From: Bacteriovoracia bacterium | GTDB lineage: Bacteria; Bdellovibrionota; Bacteriovoracia; Bacteriovoracales; Bacteriovoracaceae | Reading direction: 5' to 3' | Length of the DNA: 64,000 nucleotides | Assembly: GCA_030431635.1 (NCBI GenBank) | Contig: JAUIIL010000001.1 | Span: 248,001-312,000 of the forward strand | Shown: positions 50,367-60,145 of the stretch, in pieces | Numbering within the stretch: the stretch's first letter is position 1 | Layout: every line of letters begins with the position of its first letter | Notes under the pieces: model-generated | What the model was told of the DNA's origin: nothing | Seen by the model: only the letters and a program-made list of their open reading frames with translations | Databases searched by the model: none | Translations under genes and position numbers: made by a program

Positions 50367-52355
50367 ATGAAAACTCTTCGTTTAAGTTCGAAACTTAAAT
50401 CTTCACCTCAAGCACCTAAATATAAAAAAACTGTTAAAGACATTAGCGGTAAAGATGTGATTTGTGCTTGTCCAGATGCTAACCGGGCCCTCTTGGCCAT
50501 CATGGATATGCATGCTGTCAATGGAGGAGCTGCTTGTCACTGGGGAGGCCCTGCCGCTATTACTGAAGTTATGAGTGCACTTCATAGTCTTATGTTTCAA
50601 AAGAAAAATTGGTTTGATCATTACCATTTTGTGAATGACATTGGTCACGCAGAAAATGGAATTTATGCTTTGAGGGCCAATTGGGGATATGACGATCTTA
50701 AGATAGAAGATCTTTGGAAATTTCGCTCTATTGAATCAAAATTAACAGGTCATGGGGAATCACATTTGAACCCAGAAGGTGTTTTACTGAGTAATGGGCC
50801 TTTGAGTTCATCGGTAGCACAAGCTCAAGGTTTGGCCATGGCCGATAAAATCAGTGGAAGTGAACGTCTCACTTTTTGTGTGATGAGTGATGGTGCTGCT
50901 ATGGAAGGTGAGGCCAAGGAAGCCTTTGCTGCTATTGCTGGACTCACTCAAAAAAATCAAATCAATCCTTTTATTCTTATTGTTTCTGATAACAATACAA
51001 AGCTCTCTGGAAGAATTGATGAAGACTCCTACAGTATGGTTCCAACCTTTAATTCTCTTGAAGCTCTCGGTTGGGAGACAAAGATTATCGCTGAAGGAAA
51101 TAATTTAGAAATGGCTTACCAAGTTTTAGAAGAGTCGATTCAAAGAGCACAAGCTGGAATCAAAAAACCATTGGCGCTTATTTTTAAAACAGTGAAAGGT
51201 TATGGAGTAAAGAGCACTCAAGAGAGCAAGTCAGGAGGACACGGCTATCCTCTCAAGGCCTATTCTCATGATCTTCTTCCTTTTGTTGATGAGATTTTTC
51301 ATCAACAAACGCCACCAGAGTTTAAACAATGGGCCAATGAAGCAATTGAAAAAAAACAGAGTTCATCAAGTGAGTCAAAGGCCAGCTCTATAAAAACAGA
51401 AAAGGCCCAAGCTGGTCTTGCTAGAGGAGCTGTTAAAGCGTCACAAGAGGGATACCCTGTTTTTTCACTTTCAAGTGATCTTCAAGGTTCAACTGGCATG
51501 GCCGATTTTCAAAAGCAAATGCCAGAGAGATTTATTGATTTAGGAATTGCTGAATCAAATATGGTTTCAGCTGCCGCGGGATTTTCTAAAGCAGGTTTTA
51601 TTCCTATTGTGGATACTTTCACTGCTTTTGGTGTGACGAAAGGTAATCTTCCTTTTATCATGGCCAGTCTTTCTCAAGCCCCCATTATTGCTGTTTTCTC
51701 TCATGCTGGTTTTCAAGACGCTGCAGATGGGGCCAGTCATCAGTCTTTGACTTATTTTGCTGCCATGGGTGCTATCCCTGGCGTAAATCTTATTCAAATA
51801 TCTTGTGCGGCTGAAGGAGAAGCTTTGATGTATCAAGCGATTACTGAGATAGCCAAGAAACGTGAAGCCGGACATGAAGCCCAAAGCTATATCTTCTTTG
51901 TTGGAAGAGAAAATTACCCAACTCACTTGAATGAAAAAACTCAATATCAATTGGGACATAATACTTTGGTGAAAGAAGGAACAGATCTTTCAATTATCTC
52001 AGCAGGCCCTCTTCTCTATAAGGCCATTGCTGCTGCTGAGAAACTTCAAGCGGAAGGAATTTCTGTTTCTGTTATTAATCAATCACACGTCAATTACTTC
52101 AATGTGGCCGAAGTGATAGACATGGTTAAAAAATCAGGAAATAAACTCCTAACGGTGGAAGACCATCAAGTAATTGGTGGACTTGGGGCCCAGCTTATTC
52201 ACGCTTTTCATCGTCATGGATACCATCAATTTGTGGCAAATTCACTTGGAGTTAAGGGTGAGTTCGGACAGTCGGCTTATAAAGCTGATGAGCTTTATCA
52301 GAAACATGGACTTGATGAGCAGGGAATTATCACTGCTGTAAAAAAACTACTCTAG
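50367..52355 (+). CDS. tkt: Transketolase
   Basis: A thiamine-diphosphate enzyme of 662 residues that moves two-carbon units in the pentose phosphate pathway. Visible are the N-terminal ThDP domain with MSDGAAMEGEAKEAF and the metal-binding SDNNTKLSG, the middle pyrimidine-binding domain with FIDLGIAESNMVSAAAGFSKAG and HAGFQDAADGASHQ, and the C-terminal domain. The start at 50367 has AAGGA at good spacing; an ATG at 50361 is too close. The sequence has unusual parts compared with TktA (for example HWGGPAAITEVMSAL), so it belongs to a divergent transketolase group. Confidence 0.88.
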   Translation: MKTLRLSSKLKSSPQAPKYKKTVKDISGKDVICACPDANRALLAIMDMHAVNGGAACHWGGPAAITEVMSALHSLMFQKKNWFDHYHFVNDIGHAENGIYALRANWGYDDLKIEDLWKFRSIESKLTGHGESHLNPEGVLLSNGPLSSSVAQAQGLAMADKISGSERLTFCVMSDGAAMEGEAKEAFAAIAGLTQKNQINPFILIVSDNNTKLSGRIDEDSYSMVPTFNSLEALGWETKIIAEGNNLEMAYQVLEESIQRAQAGIKKPLALIFKTVKGYGVKSTQESKSGGHGYPLKAYSHDLLPFVDEIFHQQTPPEFKQWANEAIEKKQSSSSESKASSIKTEKAQAGLARGAVKASQEGYPVFSLSSDLQGSTGMADFQKQMPERFIDLGIAESNMVSAAAGFSKAGFIPIVDTFTAFGVTKGNLPFIMASLSQAPIIAVFSHAGFQDAADGASHQSLTYFAAMGAIPGVNLIQISCAAEGEALMYQAITEIAKKREAGHEAQSYIFFVGRENYPTHLNEKTQYQLGHNTLVKEGTDLSIISAGPLLYKAIAAAEKLQAEGISVSVINQSHVNYFNVAEVIDMVKKSGNKLLTVEDHQVIGGLGAQLIHAFHRHGYHQFVANSLGVKGEFGQSAYKADELYQKHGLDEQGIITAVKKLL

Positions 52356-52418
52356 ATTTTTTTTTAAGAGAATTTTGCCTCAGTGTCTTTAGAACTCTCT
52401 ATCGTTTAAAGTTATAGA

Positions 52419-53057
52419 GTGAGAGTCGAATACGTATTGTTGATAATTTTGCTTCTACCAGTGAGTGCCATTTCAAAAGTTCCTATTTTCTATATTCAAG
52501 GAGATTTAGGCAGGGTAGGAGATTGGAGTGGAAATCCACCCAAGACGACGATAAGCACTGATGAAGTGCAATCTTTTGGTTTTAGTTTAGGTTTTTTTAA
52601 AGAAAGTAAGCTCTCCTACGAACTTGTATATAAAAAGTTTGGCAGACAAACATTAGAGGGAACGATTGAGCAGTCCTCTGGTGATATTAATGTCTCGGTT
52701 AAAAGAAGAGTGACTCTTAAAGGGGTCGCCGCAAGAGCTTGGAATCCAAATGGTTGGTTTTCAGGTCGATTAGGGTTCGGCTATTACAATGTCGAAACAG
52801 AGAAAAAGCAGTACTCTTCCTTTCCTCAACTTGGTTCAGGTGCGATAGAGGCCAGTAAAAATCCTTCTGCATTAGGATATTTTTTTGGTTTTGGACTAAA
52901 TATTCCTGTAAGCCGAAATTTCTTTCACGTCTTCTTTGATTTTAATTATTATAATTTTGATGATAAAGATCCTCCCTTGGATGATGATGGTAATAAGTTG
53001 CAATCAAAGTCTCAAGGTTTCGGAGAGGCCACTGTGGGTGTGAGAATTCTACTCTAG
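52419..53057 (+). CDS. Outer-membrane beta-barrel protein
   Basis: A GTG start gives a signal peptide (ending AISKV) and a body of alternating hydrophobic strands with Gly/aromatic turns (GRLGFGYYNVET, GYFFGFGLNI, FHVFFDFNYYNF, FGEATVGVRILL), about eight strands in 212 residues. The last strand ends in hydrophobic residues as in OmpA/OmpW-like barrels. It converges on nadE with a nine-base overlap. The function is unknown. Confidence 0.72.
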   Translation: MRVEYVLLIILLLPVSAISKVPIFYIQGDLGRVGDWSGNPPKTTISTDEVQSFGFSLGFFKESKLSYELVYKKFGRQTLEGTIEQSSGDINVSVKRRVTLKGVAARAWNPNGWFSGRLGFGYYNVETEKKQYSSFPQLGSGAIEASKNPSALGYFFGFGLNIPVSRNFFHVFFDFNYYNFDDKDPPLDDDGNKLQSKSQGFGEATVGVRILL

Positions 53058-54779
53058 ATAAAAGTGACTTTTTTTACTTATAGGGTTTCGATAACCAAAG
53101 CCAAAGCTTTTACTTTTAACTTTAAGAATTAGAGGAAATTGTTTTCTTTTATATTCACTTCTTTTATAAAGGTTAATCACCTTATGAACGTCTTCTTTTT
53201 TAAATCCTGCCGCTATAAGATCGTTAGCATCCATTCTATAACTAAGAATACCCTCTAAAATAGCGTCAAGGATATCATAAGAAGGAAGAGAGTCGCTATC
53301 TTTCTGATCGTCTCGTAGTTCAGCGGAAGGAGCCCTGGTGATAATTTTTTCTGGGATAAGAGTGTCATATTTTTTGTTAATAAAAGCACAAAGGTCATAG
53401 ACTTCACTTTTATAAAGATCTCCTAAAAGACTGATGGCCCCAACACTATCTCCATAAAGAGTGGAGTATCCCACAGCGAGCTCAGATTTATTAGATGTAT
53501 TAATAACCATTGAACCTATTTGGTTTGAGCGAGCGTAGAGAATATTTCCTCTTAGGCGTGATTGAATATTTTCATCACTTAAACCAGAAAGCTCTTGAGT
53601 GAATACCGATTGGAACTGCTCTCTTAATAAATGATGAATAGACTTAATTGGAAAAACAGAAAGTGGAATCTCAAGCCTTTGACAAAGTTCTTCTGAGAGT
53701 TCTTGACTTAGAGAGCTCGAATATTCGCTTGGCATATAAATGGCTTCTAGAGATTGCCCTTCTTGCAAAGAGAGCTTAGCGATAGTTAGAACAAGGGCAG
53801 AATCAACTCCTCCTGATAAGGCCACCGTCAATTTCTTAAAATGATTCTTTTGAACATATTCTTGAAGTCCAAAACAAAGGGCGTTTAAAATATCTTGGCA
53901 ATTCTTATCGTTAAGTTTCTTGAGATGGTTATGTGTATCAAGATGGGGACTAAAAAGATTTTCCCACGTATTTACAATTCTTTTTTGTGTTTGCTTATAT
54001 TCTCCTTTTGATGGAAAAGAAAAACTCATCCGATCTTGTTGGAAAAATTTTGCTTGGAGCATAACTTCTTCTCCATCAAGAGCAAAACTACCTCCATCAA
54101 AAATAATTTCATCTTCTACTCCAACTCTATTTACGTACACAAAAGGTGCTTTGAGAGTGTGAGATATTTCTTTGGCCCTTCTTAGTCTGGAGTCATTTTT
54201 TTGAATATCAAAGGGAGAGGCACTTAAGTTAATCACGAGATCAAGCTCAGTGTTTAATTCTTTTAGTAGTGCTGTCGGATTTTTCTTGTGGTAATTACTT
54301 GGCCACATATCTTCACAAATCTGAAGCGCTATTTTTTTATGAGCAAACTCGTAAACACAAACATCTTCTCCTGGAGTAAAGTACTTTCTCTCATCAAAGA
54401 TATCATAATTAGGTAGAAGAATTTTTTGGTAAAGTTGTCTTAACTCTTCTCCTGGTTTTAATTCATAAATCACATTATAGATATGGGTTGGGAGTGTTTC
54501 TTCAGTAAGTTGGTAACAAAGTCCTCCAATCAGAAGAGATTTTTTATCTTTTTCCAAAGAAAGACTTAGTTCATTAATCTCCCTTAAAAAAAGTTGATAT
54601 CTTTTGATAAACGATTTCTGTAAACACAGATCTTGAAGAGGATAGCCTGTTAAAAAAAGCTCTGGAAAAAGATGAAGCTCATCTTTAGTTGCCGGATTTG
54701 AAAGGATCTCTTTAAGGGTTTGAAATATACCTTCAAAGTCAGCAATGGTGTGATGGGTTTGATGAATTGTAATTTTCAT
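53049..54779 (-). CDS. nadE: Glutamine-dependent NAD+ synthetase
   Basis: A two-domain enzyme of 576 residues making NAD+ from nicotinate adenine dinucleotide. The N-terminal nitrilase-type glutaminase carries the triad in FPELFLTGYP, the lysine of KILLPNYDIFDERKYF and the cysteine of ICEDMW. The C-terminal synthetase has the PP-loop SGGVDSAL and STLYGDSVGA...GDLYKSEVY. Length is typical of the long form. The gene ends in KSHFYLE. Confidence 0.93.
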   Translation of the reverse strand: MKITIHQTHHTIADFEGIFQTLKEILSNPATKDELHLFPELFLTGYPLQDLCLQKSFIKRYQLFLREINELSLSLEKDKKSLLIGGLCYQLTEETLPTHIYNVIYELKPGEELRQLYQKILLPNYDIFDERKYFTPGEDVCVYEFAHKKIALQICEDMWPSNYHKKNPTALLKELNTELDLVINLSASPFDIQKNDSRLRRAKEISHTLKAPFVYVNRVGVEDEIIFDGGSFALDGEEVMLQAKFFQQDRMSFSFPSKGEYKQTQKRIVNTWENLFSPHLDTHNHLKKLNDKNCQDILNALCFGLQEYVQKNHFKKLTVALSGGVDSALVLTIAKLSLQEGQSLEAIYMPSEYSSSLSQELSEELCQRLEIPLSVFPIKSIHHLLREQFQSVFTQELSGLSDENIQSRLRGNILYARSNQIGSMVINTSNKSELAVGYSTLYGDSVGAISLLGDLYKSEVYDLCAFINKKYDTLIPEKIITRAPSAELRDDQKDSDSLPSYDILDAILEGILSYRMDANDLIAAGFKKEDVHKVINLYKRSEYKRKQFPLILKVKSKSFGFGYRNPISKKSHFYLE

Positions 54780-54796
54780 GATTTTTTCTAACTTAC

Positions 54797-56113
54797 TCAG
54801 CTAGCTTTCGCAATCTTTTTGTTATCTGTTTGTCTCTTTGTGTAGATTGCTTTGAATTTTTCGTGTAAAGAAGGGAACCTTTCTACGATCTCAAGGAAGT
54901 CATCTTTGTGTAATGTATATAGATCACAATAAGTTTTAGAGATAACATCAGCAGTTCTTTCAGTTTCCTCAAGAAGAGCTATTTCTCCAAAGAATTGGCC
55001 ATCTTTTAAGTTGGCAAATATTTTTTCGCCATTACTAACTTCAACATCACCATGGGCAATAATAAACATCTTTTCTCCCATTTCACCTTTTTTTATAATG
55101 TAATCATTAGGGGAGTAATAGCATTGTTGCAGCTTTTGAGAAATAAGTTTCAAACAGGCCATAGGGCTCTCTCTGAATATATGAACATTTTTAATTAACT
55201 TAATCTTCATATAAATTTGTAACTCATCTTGAAGAGCATGAGGGAGTTCATTAATAATTGTGTTATCTTTATCACTCATCCTCTCATTCAAAAGATGGTG
55301 GTAGAAAGAAAAAACCTGCCTTTGCAGAGAGATAGGAATATTATAATGCTTCATGAAGAGACCAAGTTCATTTACTTTTTCCTTTTTAGCTTCCTTGAAA
55401 CGATCGGCCTCAATAATTAAGCGTGAAACGTTACCAATAACAACACCGTAGGTACCAACTCCAATGATCATGATGAACATAGTAAAGATTCTTCCCACGT
55501 TTGAGGTAGGAGTAATATCTCCGTAGCCAATCGTTGTCAGTGTTGTAATTGTCCAATAGAGTGACTTGTTATAAAGCGTATAGTAATCACTAGACTCAAC
55601 AGGATTAATAAACATCCAAGCACAGGCAATCCAGTGAATAATGATAAGAACTGTAGAGAAAATAAGCCCTAGTTTATACCCTTGTGGGAGAAGAGACATT
55701 GACTGATAAAGAGAAACCATCTTGAGCATTCTTACTACTCGAAGTAATCTGATGAGACTGAATACAGGAACTCCACTTAAGTCAAAAGCATAGGCCAGTA
55801 AATCAAAAGGAATAGTACTCGCGATATCAATAGGAAACCAAATACTTTTAGAATATGGTTTTTTTTGTTTTTGCCAAGGTGTTATTTGCGCAGGATCTTC
55901 TTGTCTACTATAGAAAGGAGTAAAGTTTAGACAGATGTCCGCCAAAAATAAGCAAGAAATAAGACCGTCAAACCAAAGGTTTTTTTGATTCACATCAAGA
56001 GAGAGAACGAAGCTAAGAGGAGCTTCAATCGCGGTCCAACAAATGGCCGAAAAAATCACCATCTGCCAAAGGATAAATTTAGTATTTGATTTTTCATCAA
56101 ATTGAAACTGCAT
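54797..56113 (-). CDS. Cyclic-nucleotide-gated voltage-type potassium channel
   Basis: Six membrane segments, with a charged S4 (SLIRLLRVVRMLKM) and the selectivity filter TTIGYGDITP between S5 and S6, lead through a C-linker to a cyclic nucleotide-binding domain (about 325-425) with the phosphate-binding cassette FGEIALLEETERTADV. The TIGYGD filter marks it as potassium-selective. The full layout matches bacterial CNG/KAT1-like channels. Ligand cAMP or cGMP is likely by family. The 17-base gap to nadE suggests possible cotranscription, with the channel gene first. Confidence 0.9.
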   Translation of the reverse strand: MQFQFDEKSNTKFILWQMVIFSAICWTAIEAPLSFVLSLDVNQKNLWFDGLISCLFLADICLNFTPFYSRQEDPAQITPWQKQKKPYSKSIWFPIDIASTIPFDLLAYAFDLSGVPVFSLIRLLRVVRMLKMVSLYQSMSLLPQGYKLGLIFSTVLIIIHWIACAWMFINPVESSDYYTLYNKSLYWTITTLTTIGYGDITPTSNVGRIFTMFIMIIGVGTYGVVIGNVSRLIIEADRFKEAKKEKVNELGLFMKHYNIPISLQRQVFSFYHHLLNERMSDKDNTIINELPHALQDELQIYMKIKLIKNVHIFRESPMACLKLISQKLQQCYYSPNDYIIKKGEMGEKMFIIAHGDVEVSNGEKIFANLKDGQFFGEIALLEETERTADVISKTYCDLYTLHKDDFLEIVERFPSLHEKFKAIYTKRQTDNKKIAKAS

Positions 56114-56192
56114 TACTTTACTCTACCAATGATATAGATTACCTATCTCTTAATATCCAATCGGAGAATAAATTCAAAGCTTTAGCTTTTGC

Positions 56193-57857
56193 TTATAAAG
56201 TTTTCAGAAATTCGATAAGGGAGTATTTTTCGGCCCAAGTATATTTTTCACTCCCTTCTTTAGTTGTGAAAATTCTCTCATAATGACCTGAATTACTTAG
56301 GCCTTCTTTTAGTGTATCAAAATAGTAGGCTTTATCTTTTTTCCATTCTCTAGGAGTTTGATTTCCAATAGGATAACCTAAACATTCTGAGTCAAAGTCT
56401 TTGTTTTTATCAATAGCTTCTCCTGCCCAATACGACTTCGGTCTATCTTCTGGTCTTGTCATTAGGGCACAAAGATTAGGAATGGAGTTATTATGAAAAT
56501 ATGGCCATCTGGCCCATATTCCAACCAGTGGCGGGGGTACATAACCTCTTTGGGGGGTAACAACTGTTTTCATCCAACGAGAAATTTTTAATTGATTAAG
56601 CTCTTTTGCAAAATACTGCATTCCTTGATAGCGCAGAGGATCTGTTCCTACATTTTTCACTGGTGTTTGAGCGTGATAGATAACTTTTGTGGTTTGAGTT
56701 GGATCTTCATCACTATCCCAGTCTTTCTCATAACTCCCATGACAACCCTGGCAGCTTTTATTAAAAATCTGCTCTCCCTTTTTTGCCTTTTCAATATCAA
56801 TAGACTGAAGACCAAAAAAATCGATGTATCTGGGAGCTTTTGTCGCAAAAACTGCGCTGGTGAGTTCCTTAATTGTATTTGTATTTTTTTGAAGCCACTT
56901 TTCAAGTTCACGCAGTGAAGTTCCTCTACCAATTTCATTCCATAAAAAATTAGTAAAAATAGGATTACCTGAAACGATCGAACCGTCTGAGAGCCAACGA
57001 GTTTTGTATTTTAAATTCCACCATACCGCTGGCTTACTATCGGCCCTTTTATGATTAAGGTCATTCGGTCGAGGCATAAGGGCCGTTTTTAAGTAGCGGG
57101 TTGCGTACTCATCATCACCTCTTTTGGATAAAGAGAGGGCCACTTGGGCCAAAGAGGTATCAAGCCCTAAAGCTTGGGGTTTTTTAGTCGCTATCCATTT
57201 CATCACTTTTTTTGTTTGCTTTAACATTCTCTTCTCTTCATCTGTTGTTTGAAGAGCGAACTTAAAAAGTGAGGAGTCTGTTATTTTGAGAGCTGCTTTT
57301 CCAAGGTGAAAAAAATGATTGGCCCTAGGGAAGCGGTTTGTGAGTCCAAGAACTTTTTTACCAAATAGGCTTGCGCTGTGGCAGGCAGCACAGCTAAAAG
57401 TAAGCCCCTTAACATTGTCTCTTTGAATAAGAGTGGCCCCCATAGGGTGCTGAAATTCTTTTTTATATTCGGGAAATCGATTAGCCTGATTTTCTTCTTC
57501 TAAAGGGTACTGATGAACTCCGAGCCAATTAAAAATGTCTTCAAGAGACTGAAAGCCTGTTATTTCCTGTGCCCCTTTAAAAATGAGCTGTCTCAGGGGG
57601 TCGTAAGAATCAGTTTCAAAAAATTTCTTTAAAGGCCTAAAAGGAATGAGTAGGGCCGTGACTCTGACTGGGTAAATGAGAGCGTGCTCAAGGCCTTTAT
57701 TAATAGTTTCTTCCCATTCTCTCTCTGGTAAATCATAAATATTTTCCCTGCTTTTAAACTCTTCAGCTTTTCCTAAGGAGGCTTCTTGGCTCCAATCAGG
57801 GGAGAAACTGTAGAGCGTTTGAGCATACATGAGTAATGTAAGAAGAAAAATGGTCAT
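56193..57857 (-). CDS. Secreted di-haem cytochrome c (RoxA/peroxidase-like)
   Basis: After a signal peptide (to about residue 18) two haem-binding motifs are seen: CAACH near residue 155 and CQGCH near residue 372. The C-terminal part, WARWPYFHNNSIPNLCALM and the following RPEDRPKSYW, is characteristic of a family of di-haem cytochromes related to MauG/peroxidases and RoxA rubber oxygenases. Spacing of over 200 residues between haems is long. It should act in the periplasm; substrate unknown. Confidence 0.82.
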   Translation of the reverse strand: MTIFLLTLLMYAQTLYSFSPDWSQEASLGKAEEFKSRENIYDLPEREWEETINKGLEHALIYPVRVTALLIPFRPLKKFFETDSYDPLRQLIFKGAQEITGFQSLEDIFNWLGVHQYPLEEENQANRFPEYKKEFQHPMGATLIQRDNVKGLTFSCAACHSASLFGKKVLGLTNRFPRANHFFHLGKAALKITDSSLFKFALQTTDEEKRMLKQTKKVMKWIATKKPQALGLDTSLAQVALSLSKRGDDEYATRYLKTALMPRPNDLNHKRADSKPAVWWNLKYKTRWLSDGSIVSGNPIFTNFLWNEIGRGTSLRELEKWLQKNTNTIKELTSAVFATKAPRYIDFFGLQSIDIEKAKKGEQIFNKSCQGCHGSYEKDWDSDEDPTQTTKVIYHAQTPVKNVGTDPLRYQGMQYFAKELNQLKISRWMKTVVTPQRGYVPPPLVGIWARWPYFHNNSIPNLCALMTRPEDRPKSYWAGEAIDKNKDFDSECLGYPIGNQTPREWKKDKAYYFDTLKEGLSNSGHYERIFTTKEGSEKYTWAEKYSLIEFLKTL

Positions 57858-58050
57858 TCCTATCCTTGGAAAGTCAAAATTAAAATATCCTACTGTTATA
57901 GTTTCCCTTATTGCGAAGTGTTAAGTCAATTTTAGGCTTCTTAAAAAATCTCTCATAAACATATTAGTTTCTTTGATAGATTTTTTCTTATAGGCATGAA
58001 CTCAAAACCTCTTTAAAATGATGAGAATTTCTTTTTTATGGAGGTTTTTA

Positions 58051-58614
58051 ATGAAGATTTTAAGTATTTTATTTTTTGTTTTCAGTCTAAGTTCTGAGGC
58101 CAAGGTTTATGAGCTTGATCAGAGCGCAAGTAAAGTTGGTTTTGAAATTTTTAAGTTTAAAATTAGTGCCCCTGTTAATGGTGAGTTTAAAAGTTTTGAA
58201 GGAAGTTTTGACTATGATGAAAAGAGCTCGACTCTTAAAAATGTCAAAGCAACAATTAAAGCAACTTCAGTTGATACTGCGGAAGCTAAAAGAGATGAGC
58301 ACCTTCGTTCAGCTGATTTTTTTGATGTGGCCAATTATGAAAATATCACATTTGAGTCAACAGCTCCTGTTCAATTAGGAAAGGATGGAAAAGGAAAACT
58401 CAAAGGTAAGTTTTCACTTCATGGAGTGAGTAAAGAGATAACTTTAGATGTTAAGCTTACTGATAAAAAAGAGTTAACTTTTGAAGCAAAGACGAAAATT
58501 GATAGAAAAGACTATGGCATTAAGTGGAATAAAACTTTCAACGCCGCCGATCTTTCAAAGAACGTTTTAGGCGATGAAGTTAAAATAGAACTTAAAGTTG
58601 TTTCAAAGAAATAA
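58051..58614 (+). CDS. YceI-family periplasmic lipid-binding protein
   Basis: The ATG at 58051 follows GGAGG by eight bases and begins a signal peptide (KILSILFFVFSLSSEAKVY). The mature protein shows the YceI pattern: YELDQSASKVGFEIFKFK, GEFKSFEGSFDYDE, DEHLRSADFFDVANYENITF and FSLHGVSKEITLDV, a lipocalin-like barrel that binds isoprenoid compounds. Length of 187 is normal. It has its own promoter region and terminator. Confidence 0.9.
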   Translation: MKILSILFFVFSLSSEAKVYELDQSASKVGFEIFKFKISAPVNGEFKSFEGSFDYDEKSSTLKNVKATIKATSVDTAEAKRDEHLRSADFFDVANYENITFESTAPVQLGKDGKGKLKGKFSLHGVSKEITLDVKLTDKKELTFEAKTKIDRKDYGIKWNKTFNAADLSKNVLGDEVKIELKVVSKK

Positions 58615-58618
58615 TTTC

Positions 58619-58651
58619 AAAAAAAGCCTGTTTTTAAAACAGGCTTTTTTG
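58619..58651 (+). terminator. Rho-independent terminator of the YceI gene
   Basis: GCCTGTTTT pairs with AAAACAGGC, extended by A and T tracts on either side, giving a strong stem followed by a T6 run and G-TTTT, four bases after the stop codon. The A tract also allows function on the minus strand for the convergent gene. Confidence 0.9.
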
Positions 58652-58673
58652 TTTTAGCTGCTCACTGATTTAT

Positions 58674-59123
58674 TTAAGGAACGATACAAATTAGATTATA
58701 GGTGTATTTAAAGGGGTGATTGTACACAAAAAAGAGGGGCGCCCAAAGACCACTCGTTAATTTAGGTTTAGGGATTGAAACGTCCCCAAAGCCACCGATT
58801 GAGACGAGTTCATCTCTGTCATTCTTTTTAAAGATCTCAACAAGTGAACCGACAAAGTTTTTATTAGGTATGACTTTTATAAAATGGTTTTCATAGCCTT
58901 GAACACCTGTGATTTCTGTTGTGATTGAATTTCCTTCCTCATCCACAAGATCTTCAAAATCAAAACGAAATTGTCCTCCTGAATGTAGTTCACAGTCACT
59001 ACCATCAGCCTGAGAACATTTATAAGTCATAAGACTGAGTTCACATTTCGTTTTTGGAACAAGAGCTTTGGCCCCTGTTATAAACATCAAAGAGATAAGA
59101 ACAAATAAATACGCTTTTTTCAT
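58674..59123 (-). CDS. Secreted hypothetical protein with cysteines
   Basis: Signal peptide (KKAYLFVLISLMFITGAKA) and a beta-rich mature part of about 130 residues with four cysteines (KCELSL, YKCSQ, DCELH, LICIVP), probably two disulfides. GGAG precedes the ATG. No family recognised. It converges on the YceI gene across a strong terminator. Confidence 0.7.
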   Translation of the reverse strand: MKKAYLFVLISLMFITGAKALVPKTKCELSLMTYKCSQADGSDCELHSGGQFRFDFEDLVDEEGNSITTEITGVQGYENHFIKVIPNKNFVGSLVEIFKKNDRDELVSIGGFGDVSIPKPKLTSGLWAPLFFVYNHPFKYTYNLICIVP

Positions 59124-59305
59124 AATTCTCCCTTCACTTAATTGCTAATTCAGTCACTTAACACAAGCTCAAATGTTTTTCTTGAAAAATAAAGAGATTT
59201 GTAAAATTGAATGGTTCCTTAGAGTAGTCCATTTTAACTGGCTTAGTTAACAGATAATTTACTGAATAATTGCACTTGCCTTTTTTTTCACCTATAAAAA
59301 CTCTC

Positions 59306-60145
59306 ATGAATTTTGAGACATATCACGATTTACTTAATTTTGAATTTGAAAGAAGGAGAGAGATTAATTCTTATTACTCTTTGCGTTGCTTTGCTCGTGA
59401 TTTACAACTCTCTGCGCCAAGATTGAGCCTTATTCTAAATAAAAAAAGAGGTCTCTCGACCGAGGCTGCTAATGATGTTGCTTTGCGTTTAGGACTTGAT
59501 GAAAAAACGAAAAAATGGTTTTGCAATTCAGCCGGAGCTCTACACTCAAGGGGGAAAAAGCAAAGAGAAGCTTTTAATGAGAAAATTCTTGAATACAAAA
59601 AACAATCATCCCACTTTGATGAAATTCAACTTGAGTTCTTTAAAGTTATTTCGGATTGGTATCACTTTGCTTTACTGGAAGCCACCTACCTCGATGATTT
59701 TCAAAGTGATCCGAAGTGGATTTCCGATTTGCTTGGGATAGAGTTTGAGCAAACCATTGAGGCCATTGAGCGTTTAAAGAAGCTTGAGCTACTTAAAGTT
59801 GTTGATGGAGAGTATGTTGATACTTTTGAATTTCTAGCAACACCAAATGATATTCCTTCACCTTCACTCAAAAAGTACAATTTACAATTAATGAAAAAGG
59901 CCATGACCTCTCTTTATGAGCAAGACGTGAGTGAGAGAGAATACTCTTCAACGATTTTTCCTATAAGTAAAAAAGAATTAGCAACATACAAGCAAAGAAT
60001 TAGAGATTTCAGAAGAGGGCTTGATAAGGATTCAAGACAAGATCCAAATAAAGATGCTGTTTACTGTTTGGGTATTCAATTTTTCGAATTAACAAATCAA
60101 AAGATATTGAAAAAAAACAAGAATCAAAAAAAGGAGCTATTATGA
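59306..60145 (+). CDS. TIGR02147-family regulator
   Basis: The 279-residue protein from the ATG at 59306 has the order typical of TIGR02147: an opening DYHDLLNFEFERRRE-like helix, a helix-turn-helix (SLRCFARDLQLSAPRLSLILNKKRGLS), the region WYHFALLEATYLDDF, and a winged second half with SDLLGIEFEQTIEAIERLKKLELL. The family is abundant in Bdellovibrio relatives and Fibrobacter. It overlaps the secreted protein gene downstream by four bases, a usual pairing. No ribosome site precedes this ATG; a TTG at 59270 is in frame. Confidence 0.85.
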   Translation: MNFETYHDLLNFEFERRREINSYYSLRCFARDLQLSAPRLSLILNKKRGLSTEAANDVALRLGLDEKTKKWFCNSAGALHSRGKKQREAFNEKILEYKKQSSHFDEIQLEFFKVISDWYHFALLEATYLDDFQSDPKWISDLLGIEFEQTIEAIERLKKLELLKVVDGEYVDTFEFLATPNDIPSPSLKKYNLQLMKKAMTSLYEQDVSEREYSSTIFPISKKELATYKQRIRDFRRGLDKDSRQDPNKDAVYCLGIQFFELTNQKILKKNKNQKKELL